DNA from: Desarmillaria ectypa
Lineage: Eukaryota > Basidiomycota > Agaricomycetes > Agaricales > Physalacriaceae
Direction of reading: 5' to 3'
DNA length: 64,000 nt
Assembly (NCBI GenBank): GCA_030407005.1
Contig: JAUDYN010000008.1
Span: 2,356,001 to 2,420,000, forward strand
In this document: piece after piece, positions 1 through 12,250 of the stretch
Layout of the letters: each line of letters opens with the position of its first letter
Numbering within the stretch: position 1 is the first letter of the stretch
The notes under the pieces: model-generated
The model's input: the letters and a program-made list of their open reading frames with translations, nothing else
The model's database searches: none
What the model was told of the DNA's origin: nothing
Made by a program: the position numbers and the translations under genes

Positions 1-378
1 GCCACCAATGCGACCACGATCCCTGTGAATAGTAGCACTATACTTTTGTGCGATCCCGAGTCGACGCTGAAATGATCACGTTGGGCGAAGGCATCAATTG
101 ACGATGACACGGCGTTTTTCTTTCGGTCACCTCTGCCAACATCAAGAAATGTCAGTATGCTGTTGCTCCACTGATATTACCGTGGTGCCTACGGTTGCAC
201 GAGGCAACTATCCGAGGCTTCCCCGCCAAAATTCCCTTTTGACCCACTTGCGCAATCTAGTGGATGTTGATTGTGATGACCGCCATCGACGTCAGAGTGC
301 TGTCACGGGACGATGATCACTGCATCCTTCCCGATATATCTACCCACTTTTACTGTCAGAGCCAAGAACGAAGATGGC
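1..378. other. 5' flank without a supported gene
   Basis: No open frame here has recognisable protein content. The small frames at 98-316 and 313-558 overlap the promoter and first exon of the DUF2235 gene and look like chance frames. The stretch probably holds the upstream regulatory region of that gene. Confidence 0.4.
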
Positions 379-386
379 TATAAAAG
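379..386 (+). promoter_or_regulatory. TATA box of the DUF2235 gene
   Basis: TATAAAAG lies 47 nt before the start codon at 433, a plausible core-promoter distance for a fungal gene with a very short leader. Assigned by position and consensus only. Confidence 0.5.
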
Positions 387-432
387 TGTGCCGTGGACGA
401 ATCCAATCTTCCTACTGCTTGCTACCACCTCA

Positions 433-2237
433 ATGTCCAACGCCGGCAGTGAAGCCTCGAAGCAGCCTCGCACTCTCGTTCTTTGTTTCGATGGAACGGC
501 GAGTGAATACGAGAAGGATGTAAGTGTCGTGCTGGTCTCAATGCACCTCACTGGATAATCCGCCTTTCTTAGAATACGAACGTCGTCAAACTGTTCTCCC
601 TGTTGAAGAAGGACGATTCCCACCAACAGCTTTGCTACTATCAAGTCGGTCACCGCTCTTTCCATCCCTCCGGATCCTTATGAAATCACGTCATACAGGC
701 TGGAATAGGAACATTTTTCGCGCCAGGCGTCGTGTCACCTCTTTTTGAATGGGTGGCCAAAATAGCGGACGAAGCCGTAGCCTGGTAAGCCCTGACCGAT
801 TCGCGACAAGTTGCAGGGATTCATGGATTCAGGTACCTCAACGAGCATGTAATGGACGGCTACAGGTTCCTCATGCAAAACTATCGCGCCGGAGACAGAA
901 TTTGCATGTTCGGTACGCGTCTGGGACATGTTCCATTACACAGTTCTAATCCGCACTCTGTAGGTTTTTCCCGGGGCGCGTATACAGCACGTGCTTTAGC
1001 TGGTATGCTGTACAAAGTGCGTCGAGATTATTCGTATGATACGACACTAACATCTCTCGATAGGTCGGACTTCTCCCACGAGATAATCAGGAACAAGTAC
1101 CTTTCGCCTACAAGCTCTATAAGCAGGACGACGAAGCTGGCATGGAGTTGAGCACCGGTTTCAAGCACACATTCTGTCGCAATGTGCAGATTGAGTTCAT
1201 GGGCGTGTGGTTCGTCAGCACAATCAAGATTTTCTGACCACTGATTGACATTTCCGTAGGGATACAGTTGCAAGTGTCGGCGTGGTTATGGGAAGGAGCC
1301 TACCTTTCACTACTTCTAATCGCGCCATCAAGACGTTTCGTCATGCCATATCACTTGACGAGGTAACCTTTTAAATTTAATCTTTAGTCGTTCATAATTG
1401 ACATGGACCGCGTCAGCACCGTTCCCGGTTCAGACCCAACCTCTTTCACCGAGCATCACCTGGCCAAGACCCAGAATTCACAGCGATAGTCAGCACTGAC
1501 CCCTGCACTCTGAAGGCCCCTTCCGATAAGCTGTCGTTCTACCGCTCCAAGAAATTCAGACCTAATACTTTCTTTCATCCTGATCACTGGAGACATAGTC
1601 CGGTAAGGTCGACGAGTTTGGATGATGAAGACTGGGATCCAACCAACGTGCTGGAAGTATGGTTTGCGGGCTGCCACAGCGGTGAGATTGGTTTTTTCCT
1701 TCATGCTTGTCAGCAGTTGAACTTTATTAGATATCGGCGGGGGTGAAGCGATGGCAGACCCTCCACACAGTATCGGCAACATACCCCTTCGCTGGATGAT
1801 CCGTCAAGTCATCAGCTCACAGTGTGGAATCATATTCGATGAAGCAGCACTCTCAATGCTCGAACTCCAACCCTCTCTCGTCTTCCAGCCGCCGAAAGCG
1901 CATGGAGGTCCGGGAATTGCTGATGAAGTGGATGCGCAACAGCCTATTCATGATCGGCTGCAAGACACGAAGATATGGTGGCTGTTGGAAATCATCCCAG
2001 TGCGGTACTCGTGGCAAGACGCACAAGGCGTGTGGCACAGTGAATTTCGGTTTGACGCTCCTATAACTTGTTGTTCCCATACTGACGACGAGTACTAGGT
2101 GGAATTTGGGAAGAGGCAGAACCATCGAAGAGACGCAGCCGAATTTCCATATTACAGTCAAGGAGCGTATGGCGAACGAGTCACTAAACTACAAGCCGAA
2201 AGCTATCTGGAATGGGAATGAAGTATATGTCGAGTGA
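433..2237 (+). CDS. DUF2235 (Tle1-like alpha/beta-hydrolase catalytic domain) protein
   Basis: Ten exons join in one frame to give 449 aa: 433-519, 573-644, 699-784, 833-912, 964-1016, 1064-1209, 1260-1362, 1417-1681, 1731-2049, 2099-2237; every intron is GT...AG and 48-54 nt long. The protein shows the DUF2235 hallmarks in order: LVLCFDGT near residue 15, [17 protein letters not shown], the nucleophile elbow [14 protein letters not shown] with Ser at about residue 111, [20 protein letters not shown], the [14 protein letters not shown] block with the presumed catalytic His, then LRWMIRQV and a C-terminal FHITVKERM. The family shares its fold with bacterial T6SS phospholipase Tle1; fungal members are uncharacterised hydrolases, so a lipid or ester substrate is only inferred. 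There is no signal peptide, so it is probably cytosolic. The ATG at 433 was chosen because it directly precedes the conserved first strand and follows a TATA box. No lesion is seen, so the gene looks intact. Confidence 0.9.
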
Positions 2238-2443
2238 TCTCGATTATGACTCTACTCCACTGCATTGTGGACGTATTGATACGATTTTATGACTAGACCA
2301 GATTCGGATGCCCTTCATTTCCCCAGTACGACCCAGCGTACCGACACCTCATATGCAATTAGACATAACGAATACAAATATCAAGCTTTACGTATAACAC
2401 ATTAATATGTATGTCAAGAAATCAATACAGGAAACACTAGTAT

Positions 2444-3652
2444 CTATTGCGCCTGCCTACCCTTGGCCATGTAAACACTGTCTGTGTGTCTGAACTTTTT
2501 GGCCGGAGGCGCCTCTAGTTCAAGGCCGACGGACTCCGACTCCCTCTTTACACCCGAAAATATCTCATCAAATTCCGTACGACCAAAGGTTTCCGGAAGA
2601 TCCTCTAGAAACATGTTCCCGATACGCTCCAGCTCGCGCAAATGCTGATTGAATGCATCCACCAGTTTGTCCGTCGAGATCTTGCGGCTCTCGAAATTGG
2701 CGATGGAGCGCTGTAACTGCAGCTGCCGGAGATGGAGGTACATGTACTCGGCCACGCCCGCCTTTTGACGTTGCTCCTTGACGTGGTTGTTCGAGTCTAA
2801 GGAGAGTAGCGTGTCATTGGAATGCCGGAAAGAACGAGGTTTCACTCACTGCGCAGCTCCATAATCGTATCCAAAAGAGCGCGGTTTTCGTTCTCAAGGG
2901 TGGCGATGAGATCGGCAGAGGCCTCAGAATCTTGGTTTCCGGACGTATCGCCTTGCGCTACATGGTGAGATAACGAAGTAATGTCAGTTTAGTGGGTTCA
3001 AAGGCTCAGAGGCTCAACTTACCTTCCACAGTTGAGTGGCTGAGGAGCTGAGCAGGGCCGAACAGAAGCTCAGTTGATGGACCTGCTTGGATGGGAGTCG
3101 ACGAGAGGAACCCATCAACCTCATCAATCTTTACTGCGATGTCGTCAGCAGTCCGGTTTCCCTTGGACAGAGTGAGCACACCTTTGTTGTCGCTGTAATG
3201 GGACCACGAGGTGCGCGCGCCCATGCCCACTTTCACCTCCCAGTCTGAGGGAAGTTCGCTGGTGGTATCATTCGGGGAGGATTCTGTGGAGAACTGGGTA
3301 AAGTGTCAATCCTAGTATGCCTGAAAAACTAAAAACACGAATATTCTTACAATCTGGTGCACCTCTGTTTTCTGGGACTCGGATGGTCGAGTGGCTTTGG
3401 AGATGAGTCGTGGAGTGATAGGAGACTGATTCTGAGGCCGTCGAGCGGCCATTTTGGGTTGACCCGGTTTCTTCGTAGTGGCGGCGGATGTCAATTCGGA
3501 TACAGCGTTGGGAGCTGATTTAGCCTGACGACAGATTAGATGCCAATCCGCAGGTTCAACGATGCAAGTACCTTGAATCCAGGGGAGTCACTTCCCGGAC
3601 CCGGTTTGATTGCGCCGTTCCTTGCGTTAGGTTTTGAAGTCAAATCCATCAT
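2444..3652 (-). CDS. unrecognised coiled-coil protein
   Basis: Five exons on the minus strand join in frame to 328 aa: 3652-3572, 3524-3351, 3293-3023, 2957-2850, 2796-2444. Introns are GT...AG and 47-65 nt. The N-terminal ~90 residues are basic and disordered (Lys, Arg, Pro, Ser rich). A globular middle follows, beginning SDWEVKVGMG and containing DDIAVKIDEVDGFLSS. The C-terminal third is helical and coiled-coil like (LENENRALLDTIMELR, then LHLRQLQLQRSIANFES), ending in a short basic tail with AKKFRHTDS. I do not recognise a family; a DNA-associated or structural role is only a guess from the basic N-terminus plus coil. An upstream exon 3823-3727 would splice in frame to 3657 (GTACTT donor, CTCCAG acceptor) and start the protein at MQLSFLL; the true start is therefore open. 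The gene is convergent with the DUF2235 gene, about 200 bp apart. Confidence 0.7.
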
Positions 3653-4479
3653 GAGAGCTGGAGGGATGGACGAGAGCAGAGGGGAAGAAGAGGGTGTAAT
3701 AAAACAAGTCGCGAATATATAAGTACCTCGGTGATGAATGTTCCAAGAAGTTTCGTGGTTTCCAGACACCAGCTGTTTTCCCGCGCCGTCTTCTATTCGA
3801 TACAAAAGGAAGCTTAGTTGCATATAGACCACAGAATTCAGGTAAAGTTACGCAGATCCTTCTATCAGCTGGAAGCATCTTCACTGCGGATGTACGTGGA
3901 TTAGAGAAAAAGCTCAAGTGAGTGTTGCATGCAAATGTACAGATATCTTGCCTTAATGCCATGCTTCGGTATTTGTCCGGCTCGATCCTTGAAGTTCCAG
4001 GTGTATTACTAGGTCCATGGGATTGATTCTGAACAGCAACGCCCATCTCTATAAGTGGGAAAATGCGGTATCACGAACAGGGGTGCCATCACTTAACACC
4101 GCGTTAGCAATTACGAAGGACAAGGTCCATGAAAATACCTAGATATCTTCTCGACCGACACGCAATCAGGTTTCAAGGGTAGACCTAATAAATGAAAGCT
4201 CTTAGCTGACCTACTTTCTTGTATGGACATAGTGAGTGTCATACCATAGTGCACACAGAACTTCAGAGCGCGTAAGAGTCAAGGTTTGATATAATCCAGA
4301 CATGATGATGATGATGAAATCCCGTTTTAAGTATTCACCGTTCAGGCCTACGTGCGACGTCCGGAGTTGAGGCAAGCCATTGCTTTGTCCTGCTAGCTTG
4401 GCGAAGGCTGCAGCAGATGCAGCGAATTGGCTCCAGGTAGAAGTTCCGGTATAGTAATTTATTACAACAGTACTGCTGG
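3653..4479. other. intergenic, possible 5' exon of the coiled-coil gene
   Basis: Contains the optional upstream exon at 3823-3727 (minus) and an open minus frame reaching 4046, which may be 5' UTR or a first exon. Between 4050 and 4479 there is only a short GATGAT run near 4303 and no supported gene. Confidence 0.35.
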
Positions 4480-4550
4480 TCCGATATGGTGTAACGGCTA
4501 ACATTGCCGCCTTTCACGCGGCAGCTCGGGGTTCGATTCCCCGTATCGGA
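4480..4550 (+). tRNA. tRNA-Glu (anticodon UUC)
   Basis: A 71-nt intronless cloverleaf. The acceptor arms TCCGATA / TATCGGA pair over all 7 bp. The D arm contains GGTGTAACGGC, the anticodon stem GCCGC/GCGGC closes a CTTTCAC loop with anticodon TTC, and the T arm is CGGGG-TTCGATT-CCCCG. The CCA is not encoded, as expected for a nuclear tRNA gene. Internal A and B boxes are present in the D and T arms, so transcription is by RNA polymerase III. It decodes GAA. Confidence 0.95.
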
Positions 4551-4799
4551 ATTACCTGGATTGGTTTTTTGGTCGGCTCCTGACGGGAACGAAATTGGGC
4601 GGATTCTTCTGGACTCCGGAGTCCTTGTCGACCCTAGAGGCTCGCCAGCAATGGTGACCCGTGACCCGTGAGCACTCGACTCTAAGTAAAAGAATTACCT
4701 GTCGCATCTTCGAGTTCACCAGAACCTGAGGCTGATCCTCCGGAAATACCGATCGGTGTTTTTCCAACAACTTCGAGTCATCCTTTGTCATCAACTAGT

Positions 4800-6554
4800 A
4801 TGTCGGGACGGACCAGAAGCATAGAGCTCTCTACGATACACTCACAAGAAAATCATCTTTCGCAAGAAGACGCAACTCCACGAAACGAGTCGTCGCCGCA
4901 CCAGTAGACAAGGGATTCGGCGCGTGGTCCTTCGTGCGTGTATCGAGTTTCGTTTCTGCCACTCTGATCAACATTAAGCAGTTGGTCGCAGCGTTCTTCA
5001 TTGAGGGGCTCGTATGGGGATTCCCCAATGCCTTCGGTGTCTTCCTTGATGGTATGGATTCATCCAACTAGAATAGCCCTCACTAGCTTAACTCGTGAAT
5101 TACGGGCTACCTCAGCGATCCAAGTTTCTCATCGCAACCTCTGATCGGCCCATTATCGTTAGGAATCATTTATTGCTCGGGTACAGCATGACCTGCCCTT
5201 CCGTTGACCCCATTAAGCATCTATTACTAGGCCCCATAATTTACCCCGTCACTGCGAGGGATCTTACCATCGGCGAACGTTCATGTGGGCAGGTGCTATC
5301 CTCTGTTGGGCGAGCCTGTTGGGCGCGAGCTACACCACCAAAGCAAGTCACTTTCTTTTCAAGATTTTTGGTCTGTTGTAGCTGGGAATACCAGGTTTCG
5401 ACTTTAATAGGCCTGCAAGGCGTCCTATACGCTGTCGGCGGATTATTTTTGTATGCCCCGTACACATCATATATGTCCGAGTGGTTCGTGGCTCGGAGAG
5501 GTATTGCAAATGACGTCATCTTTGCTGGTGCGCGAATCCTCCCATCTCATCGACGCTTGTGCTGAGTAGGGTTTGTAGGAACGGCTTTAAATACTTCCGG
5601 GGTTAATTTCGCGTTACGGTACTGCTAAAACATTACGAATCCTCTCTGTCGCCCTCGCAGCTCTCCTTCTACATGCGCTCCCCTTCGTGAAACCACGAAT
5701 TCCTGACTCCAGGAGCCATCAACAAATAGCACCTCCTCGCTCGCGAGAATGGATCAAAAGCGCGTCGTTTTCGGTTCTTCTTGCTGCAAATACCTTCCAA
5801 GGGTTCGGGTACTTTGTTCCGATAGTATGGCTCCCCAGTAAGCTTTGGCCATTCTCACGACATTCTCTGACGCCGTGGAATGTGTTTAGCGTTTGCTCAT
5901 GCGATGAACTTGAGTACCACGAATTCATCATTGACTGTCGCTCTCCTCAACGGCACACTCCAACTCAAGGACTTCGACTAGCGTTACTAACTTGGCTTTT
6001 AGGAGCCTCTGTACTTGGTCGTCTATCCATGGGGTACCTCTCTGATAAGTTCAATCCGTGGTTCTTAGGGATGCCAACTCTCTTCGCAACATCTCTGGCC
6101 ACGTTCGTTCTCTGGGGCGTCCTCTCTCAGAATCTAGCTGGACTTCTGGCCTTCGGAATCGCCTACGGTGTCCTGGCCGGGGGGTGGAGCAGTCTTTGGA
6201 CTGGTTTTGTTTCTCCCATCGCAAGTAAGCTTTGTAATTTTGTATATTGGTGGCACTAGTTCTGATTTTTCGTCACCCACAGAAGACGACCCGAACCTAG
6301 CCACGTACTTGTTTGGTTACTTAATGCTATCCCGAGGCGTAGGCAATATCTTATGTACGCCCATCTCGTCCGTTTTAGAAACGGCGTCCGGTTCGGCTGT
6401 TGGTTCGGCGAGTACGGGATTCCAAGTGGCTGATGGCAGATTTGAGAACATGATTCTGTATGTGGGGCCGTGTTTTACTGGTGCTGCCGGCATGGCCTTG
6501 TCAGGCTGGGGCTTAGACATGAACATTATTCGTTCTCGAAGGCAGAGAGTGTAA
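4800..6554 (+). pseudogene. monocarboxylate-type MFS transporter, decayed
   Basis: Fragments read like a fungal MCT-family major facilitator: an N-terminal cytosolic start at 4800, then DKGFGAWSF, AFFIEGLVWGFPNAFGVFL, IIYCSG, CWASLLGASYTTK, LQGVLYAVGGLFLY, SYMSEWFVARRGIAN, FQGFGYFVPIVWLP, SVLGRLSMGYLSDKF, WTGFVSPIA and a last exon to the TAA at 6552-6554 ending in a helix GPCFTGAAGMALSG. About 12 membrane helices would be expected. Lesions are multiple: a frame break between the N-terminus and GFGAW (about 4880-4904), an acceptor reading ACGG instead of CAG near 5110, a one-base loss near 5260 that throws the ASLLGASYTTK block out of frame, a scrambled stretch at 5530-5600 where the GTAAGG-type loop should be, and a GC donor near 5950. 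Each alone could be tolerated or misread, but together they indicate a dead gene. Intron positions remain recognisable, so decay is moderate. Confidence 0.8.
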
Positions 6555-7967
6555 ATACATGTCCGTCGCATTCCATTTGTTACTGGTACGCCCTACGTAC
6601 TTAGTGGGCCAATGGGCTTAGATGTACTCTAAAGATAAACTCTTCTTGCCGTACCGTTGGAAAAGCGCAGTTGGCGCCTCAGTTTGTTGGAGATGGGAGC
6701 AAGTTACGGGGGGTGCTCGTGTCATGTTAGATTCGTGGCACATGGGCTGGCTGCTTATTATGTCCCCGCCTCGCGAGTATATTTGTTATTATTAGCCCGT
6801 GGTAAATCCGTAGGAGACTCTAATAAGCCTTTGTCGCTTCCCTGTTGAAGACATCATTGGATGTCCGCGAACGTCACAGTACCATCTTTCTTCGATGCTA
6901 TTGCCGCGAGCTGCCTTTGAGCTGGACGTCTCCAAGTGGTGCCCCGCGCGCATGCATAATCGAACAACAGCTGCCCCCGTTGTACGTATCGAAGACAAAA
7001 TATTGAAATGTGACTTGACGTCTAATTGATTCACGGAACCGTAGATTTGAGTCAGAGCAGCTTTCAAAGTAACCACAGCGCATTCCATAAAACCCTACCG
7101 AGGAGTTATACTCGAGATGGAAGCATGACTCGAGTGAAACGAAACTCCAATGGGTCTTTGAGCGCGAGGGATTTTTGTCTGTGAAGGACGGTTTTACTGG
7201 AGAATTAACTGGCGAGTTACTGAAGATACCTCTCACCTGGGGAAGTCATTTCCTGGCCTTTGTTCCTGCTTATGGGTGTGTCTTTCTGAAACTTTGACAC
7301 TGACATTTGTGATTATGGGTGTAGCGTGCGTCTTTGCTACAGCATCTAAATCCGTTGTGAAACCTGCAATAGTCAGGATGAACTGTGCTAGAGATGTGGA
7401 CGTACCTTCAGCCCTACAGACCTTGGCGGCATATCTCATAATCTCGAGGACGAAATATTTGTCAACCTGGTGTTATAACCTGGAAAAAGTGGAGAAAGAT
7501 AAGCGAAAGAGGACTAGATAGGGTATGTCGAACCTGGTGCGGTACGACCGACAACAGGTTACGATCACGATAAGAACCCAAGGCATCCGAATTTCAAACG
7601 ACCGCAGCTACAACGTTTACGTCTTTCGCTCTGACCACCATCATCATACAGCTTCACAGACTACCGATATTATGTTGGCTCGGAGCTGATGCTGCATTTA
7701 AGATGGATACTGAGAAGTGGGTCCTTGTGCGTCCTGCACATCAACTGTGTCCTTCCGAACACTGACCTAGTTTTCTTTGTGATGGCCGAGAAGTCACTTT
7801 GAGTTGTGGACGGAAATTTAAAGTGTGCGTTTGTTGCTGTCAATGTTGAACGTTCTGAACGTTGGTGATGCATGGTGGGAATGCACGGCACTCGATATAG
7901 GAATGGCCATCGCTAGCTCCGGACGCCCTTAAGCTTTCACGCCCATGCTACTTCCTTCAGCAATTTG
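6555..7967. other. intergenic stretch without a supported gene
   Basis: Several short open frames on both strands (for example 7276-7521 plus, 6898-7236 minus) lack recognisable domains or consistent splice signals. The last ~50 bp before 7968 probably hold the 5' leader of the ABC transporter. Confidence 0.4.
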
Positions 7968-10900
7968 ATGTTCAGCTGCCATCCACCCACCATATCCAGC
8001 ACCACCTCGGTAGAAATGTCGGCCATCGACAAGCAGGTAGACATCATAGAGACACCTCGCATGGTCTCGGAATGGTATCTCACCGATACGCATCAAGAAA
8101 AGCTATCCTTTTCTGCGGTCGCGCCGGTGGATGTGCAAATACGGCAGCTTTCAGTGAAGGTGCATACTGGGCGTCAGGGCTGGTTCGCAAAAAAACAGGG
8201 TTTAGACGAAGAGACGGGCGTATCGAAGAGTCTATTGGCCCAGATTGATGCAGACTTTCCTCGTGCGAGCCTGACTGGGATCATTGGTAGTAGTGGTAGC
8301 GGCAAAGTGAGTATTTTCGATCTACTGGAACCGCTCTCTACTCACGCTGTTCAGACTACACTGTTGAATGTCTTGTCGCGACGAATGCATACTAGCAACC
8401 TTGCTATACACGGACACATTCTATACAGCAACTCGCCATCTATCTCCAGCATCACCCATGCCTATGTTACTCAAACCGACATTCTTCTACCGACCCTGAC
8501 CGTACGCGAAACCCTTATGTATGCGGCTGATCTTCGTCTTCCGGCTTCAATTACCGGTGAAAAACGCATTCGGCTCGTTGAAGAGACCATTCTTGAACTC
8601 GGACTAAAGGAGTGCGCCAACACTCCCGTCGGGGACGGATTTCGCCGCAAAGGATGCTCGGGTGGGGAACGAAGGCGAGTTAGCCTCGGTGTTCAGCTGC
8701 TCGGTAACCCGTCCGTACTTTTTCTCGATGAACCGACGACTGGGCTAGATGCTACCAGCGCGTTTCAATTGGTGAAGACGCTACAAAGCATGGCTAAGAA
8801 AGGCAGAACCATCATCATGACGTTACATCAACCTCGTTCCGAGGTCTTCTTTATGCTCGATAGAATGACGCTGCTGGCGCAAGGACATGTGCTTTACGCT
8901 GGACCTGTCTCAGATGCTCTACCATGGTTCGAGGGTCACTTGAACCCAATTGGCCCTCATGTCAATCCCGCCGACTACCTCATTGATGCTGCAGCGATCG
9001 ATGTTCGGACTACAGAGACTGAGGAAGCAGCTCGAGCTCGCGTCAACAGGCTCATCGGCGCATGGCACGGAGAGTCAGTCAAACGCTACCCAGCGGGACT
9101 CGCAAAATATGGAACGGACTTGACAACTACCTTGGACCCTCGGTCTGCGGTACCTGATCACAGCAAGGTGCCCGTATCGCGGACAGTGGTTACACTGCTT
9201 TCGCGTACGCTGAAGACGAGTTTTCGAGACCCATTAGGAATGACGACCTCATGGATTGAGGCAATCTTGATGGGTGTGGTTGTCGGGTTGGTATTTCTGC
9301 AGCTGCCCGACTCGATAGCTGGTATTCGTTCACGACAAGCAGCGCTGTATACTGCAGTCGGACTTCAAGGCTACTTGATGGTCATGTATGAGGTCTATCG
9401 TTTGACTGTCGTAGAGATGCCTGTGTTCGATCGGGAGCATGGCGAAGGAATTGTTGGGGTTTTGCCCTGGATTCTGAGCTATCGCCTTGCTCACCTATTA
9501 TTGGAGGACATAATCGTCCCGCTGGTTTTTTCCGCCATATCTTATTTCATGATTGGATTCGCTCCTTCGGTCTCACGGTTCTTCTTCTACTTTGTGATCG
9601 GTCTGCTCAATCACTATACTTCCGTATTATTTGCAGGACTCTCATCTGCCATTTCCCGGAATTTTGCAACTGCGACTCTCTTTGCAAACCTGGCGTTCAC
9701 TGCCTATACCTTCGCTTGCGGGTTTTTCATACAAGGAAATTCTATACCCATATATCTGCGCTGGATTAAATGGATATCGCAGTTGGTACGTCGATCTCCC
9801 ACTACTCTATAGTCGGCCTAATGTTCTATCTTAGTTTTATGCATTTACCGCACTGGTTAATAATGAATTCAGGAGCCGATTCTTTGATTGTCCATACGGC
9901 GACGCACGGACAGATCCCAACTGCATCACCTATCGTGGTGACTTTATCATAGAGTCTCTCGCTGTTCCACGCAAGGACTGGACGACCATTCCCGTAGTTG
10001 CTATGCTCGGCTTCGCCATTGTCTATCTCATCCTTCAGGTTCTCCTCTTGTTCGCGATCAAGATCGACATCACCATGCTAGGAACCAAACGCACGTCCGA
10101 TGAACCCAAGCAGAAGAACATCAAAGTCATCAGCCGGGCAGCTAATGCGGTGGCAGGTGTAGACATAGATCTTATTGATTACACGCTACAGATCCGCACA
10201 CGGGGAGGGAAATGTCATGCAGTCCTGCAAGGCATCAATACATGCTTCGAAGCAGGCAAAGTCAACGTCATCCTTGGTCCCTCAGGTAGTGGGAAAACCA
10301 CGTTGCTGAACTTGATGGCGCAACGACTCCAGTCCACTCTACGGACGACATACGTCGCAGAGGGAGATCTAGCGCTGAACGGAGTCATTGCAAGTGGGGA
10401 CGTTGTACGCGCACTTTGCTCATATGTGATGCAGGATGACGCGGCACTGCTTCCGTATCTTACTGTTCGGGAGACGCTCCGATTTGCTGCCGGGCTGAGA
10501 CTGCCAGGTTGGATGTCGAAGGAGGAGAAGAAGCAGAAGGCAGACGAGGTGATGCTGAAAATGGGATTGAAGGACTGTGCGGACACGCTGATTGGGAGTG
10601 AGCTTGCGAAAGGTATCTCGGGTGGGGAGAAGAGAAGAGTCAGTATTGCTATCCAGGTGCTCACGGAGCCCCAGGTGTTGATGTAAGCTTTTTTGCTCAC
10701 TCCTTTGATTTATTTATTTTGAAACTGTTGTCTGCAGGCTTGATGAACCCACCTCAGGATTGGATGCGTTCACGGCTGCTTCGATCATGGATGTTCTACG
10801 GCAGCTAGCGGAAGAAGGCCGGACGATAATCACGACGCTGCACCAGAGCTCATCTGAGCTGTTCAAGCATTTCGGCAATATACTCCTTTTAACCAAGGGA

Positions 10901-12250
10901 GGGAGGGAGGCATATTCAGGAGCTGCGTGTGATATGGTGGAATACATGACGTCCGTTGGGTTCAAGTGCCCCTCGACAATGAATCCAGCCGACTTTGCTC
11001 TGGATGTGGTCTCTGTAGATTTACGCGAGGCCGAACAAGAGGAACTCAGTCGGGCCAAGGTGGATAGGCTTGTCGAGGCATTCCTAAAACAGGTGCCCAA
11101 GGTTGAAGGTCAGAAGAAAATACCCGGGCTTTCTCTGGATTTGAAGAAGTATGAAAAGAAGATGTCGCCGCTTACAACGTCGTTACCAATACTTCTGAAG
11201 CGCGGATATCTGGCGTTTACTCGTCAGAAAACAGGTCCGGAAGCGAGGTTTGGGAACGTTCTGGGACTTGGGGTACGTTCCTCAGTGTTATGGTCATTTC
11301 TATGGCGTTCTGAAGCGTAGGAAAAGATCGTTTCAAGTCTCTTTTATTCCCCTATTGGGCACAACTACATCAGCATACAAAATCGCGTTGGCTGTATTCA
11401 GGAGATCCTTCCTTGTAAGCACATTTATGTTCTATCTGCTGCAGGGGCATCATTTACAACTACGCTATAGTATATTTTGTCGGAATGCTGCAGAACATTG
11501 CAGTCTATCCTGTTGAAAGGGATATTTTTTACAGGGTAACATATATCAGTCTCTTTTCGAAGGACATGCCGCTAAAGTTCTCTGTAGGAATACGATGATG
11601 GAGCATACTCTATCGAGTCATTCTTCATCGCATATGTTCTCTTGGAACTGCCTTGCGAGATCATATCTTGCCTGATATTTTCCACGTTAACGGCTATCGC
11701 GACTGATCTCCGGCGGACAGTCAGTATGTTCTTGGTCGTATCTTTAAACGCGCTATGCATCGTCAACGCCGGGGAATCACTCGGCATCTTATTCAATACT
11801 TTACTCAGCGAAAACACTGGGCTTGCGCTTAATGTGACCAATGTGATCTTATCAGTGGCGATGTTCATGGCAGGTACATTCATTTATTGTCGTTCTCTTC
11901 TCGTTATTTAAGCATCTTTGGCAGGTCTGATGAGCTTGGATATGCCCGCATTTCTGAAGGGGCTGAACAAGCTCTCACCCCTAGGCTACGCGGTGCGAAA
12001 TATCATGCCGTACGCGTTCCGTGGGCAAGTATTCTCATGCAATAATGATCAACAGCTTGCCGACGGAACCTGTGTCGTTAGTTCCGGGGAGCAGGTATTA
12101 GATATGTTTGAGTTGGGAGGCATCAACGCACGGCTTAATCTTGGTGCCATTGTTGTTGCGATGGTGTTGTGTCGTCTTCTAGCATACATAGTGCTAAAAT
12201 TAGTGAAAGCGAGGTTTAAAGTGGAGAGACGGGGCAAATCGAGGGCGTAG
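7968..12250 (+). CDS. full-length ABCG transporter, YOL075C-like (NBD-TMD)x2
   Basis: Eight exons join in one frame to 1307 aa: 7968-8306, 8355-9785, 9835-10682, 10738-11272, 11321-11414, 11471-11535, 11588-11873, 11925-12250; all introns are GT...AG, 48-56 nt. NBD1 has Walker A GSSGSGKTT (107-115), a Q-loop Gln near 153, signature CSGGE (214-218), Walker B VLFLDE (234-239) and the H-loop His at 271. TMD1 covers about 390-665. NBD2 has GPSGSGKTT (738-746), signature ISGGE (851-855), Walker B VLMLDE (871-876) and H-loop His at 908, followed by TMD2. Both sites keep all catalytic residues, unlike PDR-type pumps with one degenerate site, and the arrangement of two half-transporter-like repeats matches the yeast YOL075C group. 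It should be an ATP-driven membrane exporter; substrate unknown. The first intron (8307-8354) falls inside Walker A and is 48 nt without a stop, so a retained intron would insert 16 residues and disrupt ATP binding. An alternative start is the in-frame ATG at 8016. Confidence 0.92.

Noticed and set aside
2444..3652. Assignment of the coiled-coil gene as XRCC4/XLF-like or a kinetochore subunit
   Set aside because: The order (basic tail, small domain, coil) is suggestive but no diagnostic motif is visible, so no name is given.
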